A DNA stretch of 64,000 bases. Source: CAILHX01 sp046155285. GTDB taxonomy: Bacteria; Pseudomonadota; Gammaproteobacteria; Burkholderiales; Methylophilaceae. The DNA lies in assembly GCA_046155285.1 (NCBI GenBank), contig JBJXEA010000026.1:1-64000 (forward strand), given 5' to 3'. Below the pieces are notes generated by a model that saw only the letters and a list, made by a program, of their open reading frames with translations, did no database searches and was not told the DNA's origin. Positions 51,384 through 60,511 of this stretch are shown one piece after another (positions within the stretch are counted from its first letter, which is position 1; every line of letters starts with the position of its first letter). A program made the position numbers and the translations under genes.

Positions 51384-51998
51384 ATGAATATTAAAAAACT
51401 CGGGCTTATATTTCCGGCATTGCTAGGGCTTTTGCTGAGCAGTGGCGTCTATGCAGCCACCACGCCCCCTGACCTAATGGTTCAAAATACAGCCAATGAA
51501 GTCCTGGAAATTCTTAAGTCCAGCAAGGATGTTGAGAATGGTGACATGAAAAAAATGGGCAAATTGGTTGAAGATAAGATTGCGACCAAGTTTGATTTTG
51601 ACCGCATGTCCGGGTTGATGCTGGGTGACGTTTGGAACGCTGCCTCCAAGCAGCAGCAGGATCAATTTACGACTGAATTTCGTTCTTTGTTGGTACGCAC
51701 CTATTCGTCAGCGCTGTCAAAGTACCGAGACCAGACCATTGAATACAAGCCGTTGCGCGCAGGGTCTGGTGATAGTGATGTGAAGGTTAAAACTCAAATC
51801 ATGCAGCTTAGCGGCAGTCCCATTCCACTGGATTACCGCTTGGCGAAGATTGAGGACAACTGGAAGGTGTATGACGTGATTATTGATGGATTAAGTTTGG
51901 TGACGATGTATCGCGGACAGTTTTCTGGGGAAGTGAAGCTGAACGGATTGAGCGGCTTAATTCAGAAGCTTTCGGACAAGAACAAACGCTCACTTTAG
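51384..51998 (+). CDS. MlaC/Ttg2D-like phospholipid-binding periplasmic protein
   Basis: A 204-residue exported protein (signal peptide cut near VYA-AT). The fold signature is IATKFDFDRMSGLMLGDVWNAASKQQQDQFTTEFRSLLVRTYSSALSKY. MlaC-type proteins carry phospholipids between membranes. The rest of an mla operon is not adjacent, so this looks like an isolated copy, or one related to the hopanoid-associated HpnM branch. A strong terminator follows at 52006-52049. Confidence 0.85.
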   Translation: MNIKKLGLIFPALLGLLLSSGVYAATTPPDLMVQNTANEVLEILKSSKDVENGDMKKMGKLVEDKIATKFDFDRMSGLMLGDVWNAASKQQQDQFTTEFRSLLVRTYSSALSKYRDQTIEYKPLRAGSGDSDVKVKTQIMQLSGSPIPLDYRLAKIEDNWKVYDVIIDGLSLVTMYRGQFSGEVKLNGLSGLIQKLSDKNKRSL

Positions 51999-52005
51999 AT
52001 AGAAT

Positions 52006-52049
52006 GCGTGCACAAAAAAAGAGGCTTCGGCCTCTTTTTTTGTGCACGC
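52006..52049. terminator. Strong bidirectional terminator between MlaC-like gene and ferredoxin
   Basis: A perfect 20-bp-arm hairpin (52006-52025 with 52030-52049) has a TTCG tetraloop. A7 and T7 runs within the stem make it work in both directions. It separates two convergent genes. Confidence 0.95.
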
Positions 52050-52060
52050 GGAAACTAAAG

Positions 52061-52384
52061 CTATTCCACTAACAACCCGCGTTTACCTGTCATTTTGCTA
52101 TGCTCTTCAGCCGTTGGCAGCGGCTCTTTACGCGCGGTAATCACTGGCCACACCTTGGACAGTCGCGCGTTTAACTCAATATATTCTTGCTGATCTGCCG
52201 GCACGTCATCTTCGGCAAAAATCGCTTCGACTGGGCATTCTGCCACGCACAGTGTGCAATCAATACACTCATCAGGGTCAATCGCCAAGAAATTAGGGCC
52301 TTCAACGAAGCAATCTACCGGGCATACGTCTACACAATCGGTATATTTGCACTGGATGCAGCTTTCGGTCACAACATAGGTCAT
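52061..52384 (-). CDS. fdxA: 7Fe ferredoxin FdxA
   Basis: A 107-residue ferredoxin with [3Fe-4S] and [4Fe-4S] sites. CIQCKYTDCVDVCPVDCF and CIDCTLCVAECP are diagnostic. It is a small electron carrier, and is a candidate donor for the sulfite reductase encoded further along in the sulfate cluster. Located 40 bases beyond the 3' end of cysN on the same strand, with its own ribosome site (GGAA). Confidence 0.93.
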   Translation of the reverse strand: MTYVVTESCIQCKYTDCVDVCPVDCFVEGPNFLAIDPDECIDCTLCVAECPVEAIFAEDDVPADQQEYIELNARLSKVWPVITARKEPLPTAEEHSKMTGKRGLLVE

Positions 52385-52424
52385 TTTCGGTTCCTTTTAA
52401 TGCGCTGGTAAGTTTGAGTGTATT

Positions 52425-53711
52425 TTAATGGATTTCTATCATGCCCGCACCCACAGTGTTGTTAGTGGATTCGTCTATGAGAATAAAAGCCCCCGTAGCG
52501 CGGTTGGTGGTATAGCTATCCACCATCAGCGGTTGCGCCAGTTTCAAATTGATGCGGGCGATATCGTTCATCGCCAAGCCTTCTGACGGTAATCGCTTCA
52601 GCGTATTCACGTCAACTTTGTAGCTTATCGAACCCACCTTGGCCTTGGATTCGCGCGTGGTGTGGCGCACGATGTAGGTGCGGGCTGTGGAGAGCGGCGT
52701 TTCGGAGAGCCAGCATACCATCGCCTCGATTTGCTTAACTGGCTCTGGGGATTGGTCAGTTTTGACTATCATATCGCCACGCGAGGTGTCTATTTCGTCT
52801 TCCAGCAGCAAAGTGATGGATTGCTCGGTAGTGGCGCTCTGCAATTGCTCTTCGCCAATCTGAATGGCTTTGACCTTGGAGCTCAAGCCGGAAGGCAGCA
52901 CGGTCACTGCGTCGCCGATAGCAATATCGCCGGATTCTATGCGCCCCATAAAGCCACGGAAATCGTGCAATTCAGGATTGTCGGAGGCATGAGGGCGACA
53001 CACGAATTGCACGGGAAAGCGGAATTGCTCAGCGCGTTCAGAATGCGCTGGGGGTGCGGCTTCCAACATCTCCAGCATAGTTGGGCCAGTGTACCAAGGC
53101 AGGCCATTGCCGCGATCTACCAGCATATCGCCGTTGAGTGCGGACATCGGGATAAAGCTAATGTCATGCCCATCGCGTTGCAGACCGATTTCGGTGGCAA
53201 ACGTCAGATAATCGGCGCAGATTTTGTCGTAAATCGCTTGGTCGTAATCCACCAAATCCATCTTGTTCACTGCCACCACAATATGCGGAATGCCTACCAA
53301 GTGCGCTAGATAAGAATGGCGACGGGTCTGCGTCAATACACCTTTGCGCGCATCAATGAGGATGATAGCGAGATTAGCCGTGGAGGCTGCTGTGACCATA
53401 TTGCGCGTGTACTGTTCATGCCCCGGAGCATCGGCGATGATGTATTTGCGCGTACCGGTGGAAAAGTAACGATAGGCCACGTCTATGGTGATGCCCTGTT
53501 CACGCTCGGCTTGCAAGCCATCGGTTAATAGCGATAAATCCACTGCTTCTAATCCGCGCTTTTCCGAGGTGCGCGTGATTTGCGTCAGCGTATCGGCGAG
53601 TATGGTCTTGGTGTCAAACAGCAAGCGCCCGATGAGCGTGCTTTTGCCGTCGTCAACCGAGCCACAGGTCATGAAGCGCAGCAGGCTATCGTTGTGTTGA
53701 GAGTTGTGCAT
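52425..53711 (-). CDS. cysN: Sulfate adenylyltransferase subunit 1 (GTPase)
   Basis: A 428-residue EF-Tu-like GTPase that drives ATP sulfurylase. G1 (GSVDDGKSTLIGRLLFD), G3 (DAPGHEQYTRNM) and G4 (NKMD) are present. It lacks a fused APS kinase domain, fitting an APS-reductase pathway. The start overlaps the end of the TPR gene by 26 bases. That gene separates it from its partner cysD, which is unusual. Confidence 0.95.
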   Translation of the reverse strand: MHNSQHNDSLLRFMTCGSVDDGKSTLIGRLLFDTKTILADTLTQITRTSEKRGLEAVDLSLLTDGLQAEREQGITIDVAYRYFSTGTRKYIIADAPGHEQYTRNMVTAASTANLAIILIDARKGVLTQTRRHSYLAHLVGIPHIVVAVNKMDLVDYDQAIYDKICADYLTFATEIGLQRDGHDISFIPMSALNGDMLVDRGNGLPWYTGPTMLEMLEAAPPAHSERAEQFRFPVQFVCRPHASDNPELHDFRGFMGRIESGDIAIGDAVTVLPSGLSSKVKAIQIGEEQLQSATTEQSITLLLEDEIDTSRGDMIVKTDQSPEPVKQIEAMVCWLSETPLSTARTYIVRHTTRESKAKVGSISYKVDVNTLKRLPSEGLAMNDIARINLKLAQPLMVDSYTTNRATGAFILIDESTNNTVGAGMIEIH

Positions 53712-55539
53712 ATTGGTGTTTTTCCTTGGGGAATTCAGTTTCTAAGGCTTTGATTATTTGATCAATGACTTCTTTCCAGTTGCCAGCACTGGGTTGTCGA
53801 AATAGTCTGACAGAAGGATACCAAGGACTATCTGTTCTATTTTCCAGCCACCGCCAGTCAGCATTCTTGGCTAACATAATCCAAACCGGTTTTCCTAGAG
53901 CGCCAGCCAAATGCGCTACTGAGGTGCAGACTGAAATGACAATATCTAGTTGTTCGATAAGCGCAGCGGTGTCGCTCAGATCGTTGAGCTCGGCTAGTTG
54001 TAGTTGTGGGTAATATTCCATAACAGCGCGATCTGATGGGCGAATGTCCTTTTGCAGGCAGTGGAAGGAGTAGTCTTGCTCAAGCAAAGCCGCGATGTTT
54101 TCTAAAGCTGTACTCCGGTTGCGATCGTTGGGATGAATGCTATTCCCATTCCATATCAATCCGATCTTGGGTTTAGTAATTCCACTTAGGCGCTCTTGCC
54201 AATAGCGCTGTTTGTCTGAAGATGAAGACAGGTAAGGAATGCTGCATGGCACATTGGTAATGGTGGTATTGAAAGCCAATGGCAGGCTCATCAACGGGTA
54301 GTGATAGTCGTAGTTGGGTAGTGCGTCATGTTCAGTGACCAAGTGCAGTTTGCATGGCAAAGTGTTTATTAGCTCTTTGAGTAAGCTGGAGGTGTTGAGT
54401 ACGACATTCGTTCCTTGTTCCACTAGCAATGGAATGTAACGGCAAAATTGTATCGTGTCGCCTAGGCCTTGTTCTGTATGGAGCAGAATGGTTTTTCCAT
54501 GCAATGGAATCCCCGTATGCCAACGCTTATCGGCTGGATATGGATCCACTAGCACATCTTTAGCGTATTTCCAGCGCCATTCGTAAAGCGGCCATCCTTC
54601 GCTCCAATCTCCTTTGAGCAATTTGAGTTGAGCCTTATTCCAATGAGCGCCAGGGTGGTAAGGGTCTATTTGTATGGCGCGGTCATAATCTTCAAGTGCT
54701 AGGTGATGTTGTTCAAGGCATTCCAAGGCAATACCACGATTCAAGTAGGCATCAACAAAATCTGATTTTATGGCGATGGCATGAGCGTAGCTTTCTAGCA
54801 TCTCATCGTAGCGGTGTAACTGACGCAGCGCATTGGCGAGATTGTTATGAGCATCAGCGTATTGTGGATTGAGTGTGATCGCGTGTTCGTAGCTTGTGAG
54901 TGCCTGAGAGTATTGTTCTTGAGCTAGCAAAATATTACCGCGGATATTGTGCGCTACGGGCAGTTTGGCATTGAGCAAAATTGCTTTGTCGGCATCTGCT
55001 AATGCCTCTTTATAGCGCGTTAAGTCATGCAGAATATTGGCACGATTGATATAGGCATCTGCGTAATCAATTTTGAGTGTGATGGCTCGGTCGCAATCAG
55101 ATAGCGCAGCTTCAAGTTGCTGTAAATCTCGTAGATGATTCGCCCGGTTGCAGTAGGCATCTGCATAGTCAGGGTTGACTGAAATGGCTCGACTATAGCT
55201 ATTCAGAGCTTCATCATGACGATTTAACGCACGCAAAATATTGCCGACATTATTCAGTGTGCTGGCCTGATTTGGGTTGATAGAGATTGACTGACTCAGC
55301 CAACGTAATGCCAACTCATGATGACCAAGCTGCAAGTAAAGCGTGCCAAGCAGGGTGATGCCGTCTAAGTGCGCAGGGTTGTGCTGAATAAGCTCTAAAT
55401 AGTGACTTTCTGCGGTTTGCCATTGCCCTGCCTGATGGGCGTGAATTGCCTTTGAAAAACACTCGGAGGCGTTATGTTTTTCTTTTTGAGCAGAATTAGG
55501 TTTCTGCTTGCGGATTGAATTTTGCTGTTGATGAATCAT
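53686..55539 (-). CDS. TPR-repeat protein with glycosyltransferase-like C-terminus, inserted between cysD and cysN
   Basis: A 617-residue protein. Residues 20-310 are about eight to nine tetratricopeptide units, with consensus such as YADAYCNRANHLRDLQQLEAALSDCDRAI. After a hinge (SEGWPLYEWRWKY) comes a C-terminal domain of about 260 residues like the GT9/heptosyltransferase or O-GlcNAc-transferase group (GLGDTIQFCRYIPLL, KIGLIWNGNSIHPNDRNRS, and a final sequence CTSVAHLAGALGKPVWIML). Such proteins often modify or build surface glycans. Bases look AT-richer than the surrounding cys genes. Its ends fit tightly into the operon (20 bases from cysD, overlap with cysN). Confidence 0.78.
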   Translation of the reverse strand: MIHQQQNSIRKQKPNSAQKEKHNASECFSKAIHAHQAGQWQTAESHYLELIQHNPAHLDGITLLGTLYLQLGHHELALRWLSQSISINPNQASTLNNVGNILRALNRHDEALNSYSRAISVNPDYADAYCNRANHLRDLQQLEAALSDCDRAITLKIDYADAYINRANILHDLTRYKEALADADKAILLNAKLPVAHNIRGNILLAQEQYSQALTSYEHAITLNPQYADAHNNLANALRQLHRYDEMLESYAHAIAIKSDFVDAYLNRGIALECLEQHHLALEDYDRAIQIDPYHPGAHWNKAQLKLLKGDWSEGWPLYEWRWKYAKDVLVDPYPADKRWHTGIPLHGKTILLHTEQGLGDTIQFCRYIPLLVEQGTNVVLNTSSLLKELINTLPCKLHLVTEHDALPNYDYHYPLMSLPLAFNTTITNVPCSIPYLSSSSDKQRYWQERLSGITKPKIGLIWNGNSIHPNDRNRSTALENIAALLEQDYSFHCLQKDIRPSDRAVMEYYPQLQLAELNDLSDTAALIEQLDIVISVCTSVAHLAGALGKPVWIMLAKNADWRWLENRTDSPWYPSVRLFRQPSAGNWKEVIDQIIKALETEFPKEKHQYAQLSTQR

Positions 55540-55559
55540 TGTGTGTCGAGATGACGTAA

Positions 55560-56495
55560 TTAAAAGTAACCTTCTTTTTTACGCAGTTCCATAGAAGCAT
55601 CCGAAGTCTGGTCATCCAGCCTTGTTGCGCCTCGTTCTGTAATGGTTGTCGTGGCGGTTTCTATGACGATTTTGGATGTCGTGTCGGCATCAGACAGCAC
55701 CGGTGCAGTGCAAGTGATGTCGCCCACAGTTCTAAAGCGCACCTGGATGTTGATAATTTTTTCGTTTGCTTTGGGCTGATTTAGTAATTCGCCGTTAGCC
55801 AGCGGCACATTCACCGGAACGATCGCACCGCCGCGCATGACGACATCTCTTTGATGGGCGAAATAGATGCTCGGTAACTCTAAATTTTCGCGTTCGATGT
55901 ATTGCCACACGTCCATTTCCGTCCAGTTGGAGATGGGAAAAGCGCGGATGTTCTCGCCCTTGTGCGAACGCGCGTTGTACAGATTCCACAGTTCAGGCCG
56001 CTGATTTTTAGGGTCCCATTGGCCGAACTCGTCACGGAAACTCATGATGCGCTCTTTGGCGCGGGCTTTTTCTTCGTCACGACGCGCACCGCCTATGCAG
56101 CAGTCAAAACCATGTTCTTCAATCGCTTCCAGCAGCGTTACTGATTGGTGCTTGTTGCGCGGCTCGTCGGTCGTTTTTAACACCACACTGCCGCGTTTCA
56201 TGGAGTCTTCCACCGAGCGCACAATCAAGCGTTCGCCTAGTTCTGCGGCGCGTTGGTCGCGGAAATCAATCACTTCTTTATAGTTGTGGCCGGTATCAAT
56301 GTGCATCAGCGGAAAGGGGAAACGTCCGGGGCGAAAAGCTTTTTCCGCTAGGCGCAAAATACACAGCGAATCCTTGCCGCCGGAGAACAGCAGCACCGGA
56401 TTAGCGCATTGTCCAGCGACTTCGCGCAGGATGTAGATGGCCTCGGATTCAAGCCAGTCGAGGTGAGACAGGGTTCGTTTGGTCAAAGTGGTCAT
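55560..56495 (-). CDS. cysD: Sulfate adenylyltransferase subunit 2
   Basis: About 311 residues. The PP-loop ATP pyrophosphatase motif is LLFSGGKDSLCILRLAEKAF, with HIDTGHNYKEVIDFRD and CCIGGARRDEEKARAKERIMSFR following. It adenylylates sulfate with CysN. I choose the ATG at 56495 rather than one at 56519 because it gives the usual N-terminus and a 4-base ATGA overlap with cysH. Confidence 0.95.
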   Translation of the reverse strand: MTTLTKRTLSHLDWLESEAIYILREVAGQCANPVLLFSGGKDSLCILRLAEKAFRPGRFPFPLMHIDTGHNYKEVIDFRDQRAAELGERLIVRSVEDSMKRGSVVLKTTDEPRNKHQSVTLLEAIEEHGFDCCIGGARRDEEKARAKERIMSFRDEFGQWDPKNQRPELWNLYNARSHKGENIRAFPISNWTEMDVWQYIERENLELPSIYFAHQRDVVMRGGAIVPVNVPLANGELLNQPKANEKIINIQVRFRTVGDITCTAPVLSDADTTSKIVIETATTTITERGATRLDDQTSDASMELRKKEGYF

Positions 56496-57181
56496 ATTTT
56501 CTTTACGTGCAAGCCGCACTCTTTCATGGATTCATCTTCCCACCACCAGCGTCCGGCGCGTACATCTTCGCCGACGGCGATACTGCGTGTACAAGGCGCA
56601 CAGCCTATGCTGGGGTAGTGTTTGTCGTGTAACTCGTTGTAGGGAATGGCGTTGCCGCGTATGTATTCCCACACGTCTTTTTCGCTCCAATCCGCCAGTG
56701 GATTGAATTTTGTCATGCCGTGATCCGCGTCGTTTTCTTCAAATGCAAGATTGGCGCGGTCGGCAGACTGGCTGCGGCGCATGCCAGTAATCCACGCTTT
56801 GTGGCCTTTGAGCGCACGGTTGAGCGGTTCGACCTTGCGGATGCCGCAGCAGGCTTTTCGGTTTTCTACAGAGTCATAAAAAGCGTTGATACCATTCTTC
56901 TCCACGAATAACTGGATGACTTGCGCCTCAGGGTAGAGCACTTTCAGCGCAACTTTGTCGCCATAAGTGGCCTGCACCTTGGCTAATAAGTCGTAAGTTT
57001 CTGGGTTCAACCTGCCGGTATCCAGCGAAAAAATGCTGATGCCGGGCGCGTGTTTGGCGACCAAATCGGTCAGCACCATATCCTCCGCGCCCAAGCTGCT
57101 GGCCAGTGTGGCGGGGGAGTAGTCTTTTTCTACACGTTTTAACAGTGCGACAGTGGCGTTGATTTTTTCTTGCAAGCTCAA
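56492..57181 (-). CDS. cysH: Adenylyl-sulfate (APS) reductase, iron-sulfur type
   Basis: A 229-residue thioredoxin-dependent reductase that turns activated sulfate to sulfite. FSLDTGRLNPETYDLL, and two cysteine pairs (KACCGIRKVEPLNRAL and IGCAPCTRSI) that would ligate a [4Fe-4S] cluster, indicate the APS form rather than the PAPS form. It overlaps DUF934 and cysD. Confidence 0.93.
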   Translation of the reverse strand: MSLQEKINATVALLKRVEKDYSPATLASSLGAEDMVLTDLVAKHAPGISIFSLDTGRLNPETYDLLAKVQATYGDKVALKVLYPEAQVIQLFVEKNGINAFYDSVENRKACCGIRKVEPLNRALKGHKAWITGMRRSQSADRANLAFEENDADHGMTKFNPLADWSEKDVWEYIRGNAIPYNELHDKHYPSIGCAPCTRSIAVGEDVRAGRWWWEDESMKECGLHVKKI

Positions 57182-57819
57182 TCCAAATCTCCCGCCGTGG
57201 CATGGCTTGCTGTCGTTTTTGTGTGGGGATGCGCCGCTTGACGGCTATAGCGTCGCCACACTGGTTGAGTGTTATCTACTGCACCTTGGTATGGCTCGGA
57301 GAAATCACGCAAACCCGCCAATGCGTCTTCCGCAGAGCGGTCGGCGCGGATTAAGTAGCTATCAAAGCCGGAGCGTTTGAGAAAAAACAATTGGTCACGT
57401 AGCACGTCACCAAATGCACGCAGTTCGTTTTTGAATCCGTAGCGCGTACGCAGCAGATTGCCCAGCGAAAAAATACGGCCATCGGGAAAGCGTTCGACAT
57501 GCACGGCAATGACGGAAAACAGGCTCAAATCAATGTCGGCCAGTGGTTCTAATGGCTCGTGAGTGTCCAGCCAGATGCCGACTTCACGATTGCTGAATTC
57601 AGCTTTGCGTGCCAGCCAAACCGCCAGCGGCAGCAGAATTTTGCCACCAGGTGGAACCACGGTAGCGGCGATTTGTTCAGCCGTCGGCAGCGATTCACCC
57701 GTGAGTTTGAACAGCACCACTTTACCGGCTTGTTTGCGGATTTCTTCTGCGGCGGCGGGGAGTTGCACCACAGTCCATTCGTCGGCGACGATGGTGTTGC
57801 CCTTGATGAGATTCGACAT
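57178..57819 (-). CDS. DUF934 protein of the sulfite reductase operon
   Basis: A 213-residue protein. The C-terminal part (VIAVHVERFPDGRIFSLGNLLRTRYGFKNELRAFGDVLRDQLFFLKRSGFDSYLIR) matches DUF934, regularly found beside cysI in beta- and alphaproteobacteria. Function not established. It is coupled to sulfite reductase at its start (adjacent stop and start) and overlaps cysH by 4 bases. The last 20 or so residues look unstructured. Confidence 0.83.
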   Translation of the reverse strand: MSNLIKGNTIVADEWTVVQLPAAAEEIRKQAGKVVLFKLTGESLPTAEQIAATVVPPGGKILLPLAVWLARKAEFSNREVGIWLDTHEPLEPLADIDLSLFSVIAVHVERFPDGRIFSLGNLLRTRYGFKNELRAFGDVLRDQLFFLKRSGFDSYLIRADRSAEDALAGLRDFSEPYQGAVDNTQPVWRRYSRQAAHPHTKTTASHATAGDLD

Positions 57820-59480
57820 TAAGCGGCTTCCTTTTCATACACATGCGCTTTAAATGGCGCAATGCCAAGGCGGCGCACGGTATCAATAAAGCGTTCTTCC
57901 GGCGTGCGCTCTTTGACGTAGACATCAATCAGCTTTTGGATCACGCCGGGCATTTCTTCAGCTGCGAACGAAGGCCCAATCACCGCGCCGATGCTGGCGT
58001 CATTGCCCTGCTTGCCGCCTATGGACACTTGGTAAAACTCGGCGCTGTCTTTATCCACGCCCAAAATGCCGATGTGGCCAACGTGGTGGTGGCCGCAGGC
58101 GTTCATGCAGCCGGAGATATTGAGTTCGATGTCGCCGATGTCGTGTAGATAATCGAGGTTGTCGAATTGTGCTTGAATTGCGGTGGCGATGGGGATGCTC
58201 TTGGCGTTAGCGAGTGAACAAAAATCACCGCCGGGGCAGCAGATGATGTCGGTGAGTAAGCCGATATTCGGCGTTGCCAAACCGTTGGCACGGGCTTTTT
58301 CCCACAGCGGGAATAAGTCGCTCAGTTTCACGTCTGCCAGAATCAAGTTTTGCTCATGCGACACGCGCAGCTCGCCAAAGCTGTACTCGTCGGCCAAGTC
58401 CGCCACCGTGTGCATCTGTTCAGAAGTCGCGTCGCCCGGTGCTACACCGTGTTTTTTCAGCGACAAAGTCACCGCGCGGTAGCCCGCAGTTTTGTGCGGA
58501 TGCACACAGCGTTTCACCCAAGCGGCGAAAGCCGGATTACTGGCGATGGCCGAGTCAAAACTGGAATCGTGCGTTGGCAACACCTTATAAGGCATAGGCT
58601 CAAAATGCTTGGCAACCCGCGCCAATTCAGCTTCAGTGATGGTGTTGGGCGTGTCTTTTAGGTGCGCCCATTCGGCTTCGACTTGTTTCTTAAATTCGTC
58701 TATGCCCAGCGCTTTCACCAGAATTTTGATGCGTGCCTTATAAGCGTTGTCGCGGCGACCATGCAGGTTGTAGGTGCGGATGATGGCCTCGCAATAGGTC
58801 AGTGCGTGTTGCCATTCGAGATGCTCGCGGATGACGACGCCCAATATCGGCGTGCGTCCCAGACCGCCACCCACCCATACTTTAATCGCCAGTTGCTTGT
58901 TGTCGTCGAGATAAAACTCCATGCCGATGTCGTGCGCTTGCACCACGGCGCGGTCTTCCTTAGTGCCGGACACGGCAATCTTAAACTTGCGCGGCAGCAG
59001 CGCGAATTCTGGATGAAAGGTGCTCCACTGACGCAAAATTTCGGCCATAGCGCGTGGGTCAACCACTTCGTCTGGCGCGATTCCTGCAAACTGATCAGTG
59101 GTGATGTTGCGTATGCAGTTGCCGGAAGTCTGAATGGCGTGCATTTCCACTGTTGCTAATTCGGCTAGAATATCCGGCGTGTCTTCCAGCTTAGGCCAAT
59201 TCAGTTGCAAGTTTTGGCGGGTGCTGAAATGCCCGTAACTGCGGTCGTAGCGCTTGGCGATGTCGCCCAGCTTGCGTAGTTGCTTGGCGGACAACATGCC
59301 ATAAGGCACGGCAATTCGCAGCATGGGCGCGTGGCGCTGAATGTACAGACCATTTTGTAGACGCAAAGGACGGAATTCTTCGTCGGTCAATTCGCCCGCC
59401 AAAAAGCGCCGCGTTTGGTCGCGGTATTGCGCCACACGCTCGTCAACGAGGCGCTGGTCTATGTCGTCGTAGATGTACAT
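57819..59480 (-). CDS. cysI: Siroheme sulfite (nitrite) reductase, CysI-type
   Basis: A 553-residue siroheme/[4Fe-4S] enzyme. The cluster ligands lie in CCPGGDFCSLANAKS and SGCMNACGHHHVGHIG. N-terminal half-domain features are YGHFSTRQNLQLNWPKLED and IQTSGNCIRNITTDQFAG. In this operon, with cysH, cysD and cysN, it should reduce sulfite to sulfide. Its electron donor is unclear because no cysJ flavoprotein is seen; a ferredoxin such as FdxA could serve. An assimilatory nitrite reductase role is less likely from context. Confidence 0.9.
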   Translation of the reverse strand: MYIYDDIDQRLVDERVAQYRDQTRRFLAGELTDEEFRPLRLQNGLYIQRHAPMLRIAVPYGMLSAKQLRKLGDIAKRYDRSYGHFSTRQNLQLNWPKLEDTPDILAELATVEMHAIQTSGNCIRNITTDQFAGIAPDEVVDPRAMAEILRQWSTFHPEFALLPRKFKIAVSGTKEDRAVVQAHDIGMEFYLDDNKQLAIKVWVGGGLGRTPILGVVIREHLEWQHALTYCEAIIRTYNLHGRRDNAYKARIKILVKALGIDEFKKQVEAEWAHLKDTPNTITEAELARVAKHFEPMPYKVLPTHDSSFDSAIASNPAFAAWVKRCVHPHKTAGYRAVTLSLKKHGVAPGDATSEQMHTVADLADEYSFGELRVSHEQNLILADVKLSDLFPLWEKARANGLATPNIGLLTDIICCPGGDFCSLANAKSIPIATAIQAQFDNLDYLHDIGDIELNISGCMNACGHHHVGHIGILGVDKDSAEFYQVSIGGKQGNDASIGAVIGPSFAAEEMPGVIQKLIDVYVKERTPEERFIDTVRRLGIAPFKAHVYEKEAA

Positions 59481-59516
59481 AAGTTAAAACCTATTCAATT
59501 GAAACAATTACTAAAT

Positions 59517-59625
59517 TCCCCGTTCGCCCTGAGTAGCGCAAAGCGCGTATCGAAGGGTGTGATGGTGGAGCGTTCTTACTGGTTCGATACGGCCTGCGGC
59601 CTATTCACCACAAACGGTAAATTTC
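59517..59625. repeat. Dispersed intergenic repeat between cysI and tauE-like gene
   Basis: The sequence has GTTCGCCCTGAG, TATCGAAGGG and later TTCGATACGGC, an arrangement that I recall as a common proteobacterial palindromic repeat. No gene lies here. It separates the sulfate operon from the upstream TauE/SafE gene. Confidence 0.5.
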
Positions 59626-60411
59626 TCATAAAACAAACTTAAATCCTATCAGCATCAACACACTGGCCAACACGGGGCGCAGCACTTTATCCGGTATTTT
59701 GGCGCTCAAATGACTGCCTATCCAAATGCCGGGCAGCGAGCCTATGAGCAGGCTGCCTAGCAGGTTGAAGTCCACATGACCCAGTTGCCAATGCCCAAAG
59801 CCGGCAAGGGCGGTGAGCGGGATGGCGTGGGCTAGATCGGTGCCAACCACTTTGATGGTGGGTAGTTTAGGGTAGAGAAAGAATAACGCCACCGTGCCCA
59901 AAGCGCCTGCGCCGACGGAGGACAGTGTGACTAGTGCGCCTAACACAAATCCGGTAAAAATGGTGACGGGGAGTTGCCTGTCGCCAAAACGTCCGACGTT
60001 GCTGTCTTCGCCCATAGGCGGGGCGTTACGTTGCAAATAGGCGCGTATCAACACTGCGGCGGAAGTGAGGATGAGCGCGATACCCAAACTAAAGGTGATG
60101 AGGTGCGAAATGTCTTTACTTTTCTCGTTCAAATAATGCAGAAGATAAAGTGTGCCGACCGCAGCAGGTAAGCTGCCATAAGCCAGATGACGCACGATTT
60201 TCCAGTCCACCGAGCCATGGGTGCCGTGATGCACGAACACGCCTGCGGTTTTGGTGATAGCCGCGAACAGCAAGTCGGTGCCGACCGCGACGGCGGGCTT
60301 GAAGGCAAACAGGAACACCAGCAACGGCGTCATCAACGAGCCGCCACCCACGCCGGTCACGCCGACGAGTAGCCCCACCAAAAAGCCAGAAGCGATATAA
60401 CCGAAGTCCAT
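59626..60411 (-). CDS. TauE/SafE-family sulfite/organosulfonate exporter
   Basis: A 261-residue membrane protein with about eight helices. The N-terminal GFLVGLLVGVTGVGGGSLMTPLL and the internal repeat (VTLSSVGAGALGTVALFFLYP) fit the TauE/SafE family. Exporters of this family move sulfite, sulfoacetate or related anions. It is divergent from the CysB-like regulator and upstream of cysI, so a role in sulfite balance is reasonable. Confidence 0.88.
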   Translation of the reverse strand: MDFGYIASGFLVGLLVGVTGVGGGSLMTPLLVFLFAFKPAVAVGTDLLFAAITKTAGVFVHHGTHGSVDWKIVRHLAYGSLPAAVGTLYLLHYLNEKSKDISHLITFSLGIALILTSAAVLIRAYLQRNAPPMGEDSNVGRFGDRQLPVTIFTGFVLGALVTLSSVGAGALGTVALFFLYPKLPTIKVVGTDLAHAIPLTALAGFGHWQLGHVDFNLLGSLLIGSLPGIWIGSHLSAKIPDKVLRPVLASVLMLIGFKFVL

Positions 60412-60469
60412 GAGTGAAAAGCCGCTTGAGAAAGGCCACCACTATAGCAGGAGCGCTTGATGTGAGATA

Positions 60470-60484
60470 AGAATATGTTATTCT
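60470..60484. promoter_or_regulatory. Possible CysB/LysR-type palindrome between tauE and cysB
   Basis: AGAATA (60470-60475), TGT, TATTCT (60479-60484) is a perfect inverted repeat 27 bases before the cysB start. AT-rich bases surround it. LysR-type regulators commonly bind such sites to control themselves and a divergent gene. Assigning it to CysB is inference. Confidence 0.35.
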
Positions 60485-60511
60485 AGGTTATTACTAATGG
60501 TTATATAAGTC

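Noticed and set aside
52662..53309. 215-residue plus-strand frame
   Set aside because: Antisense shadow of cysN.
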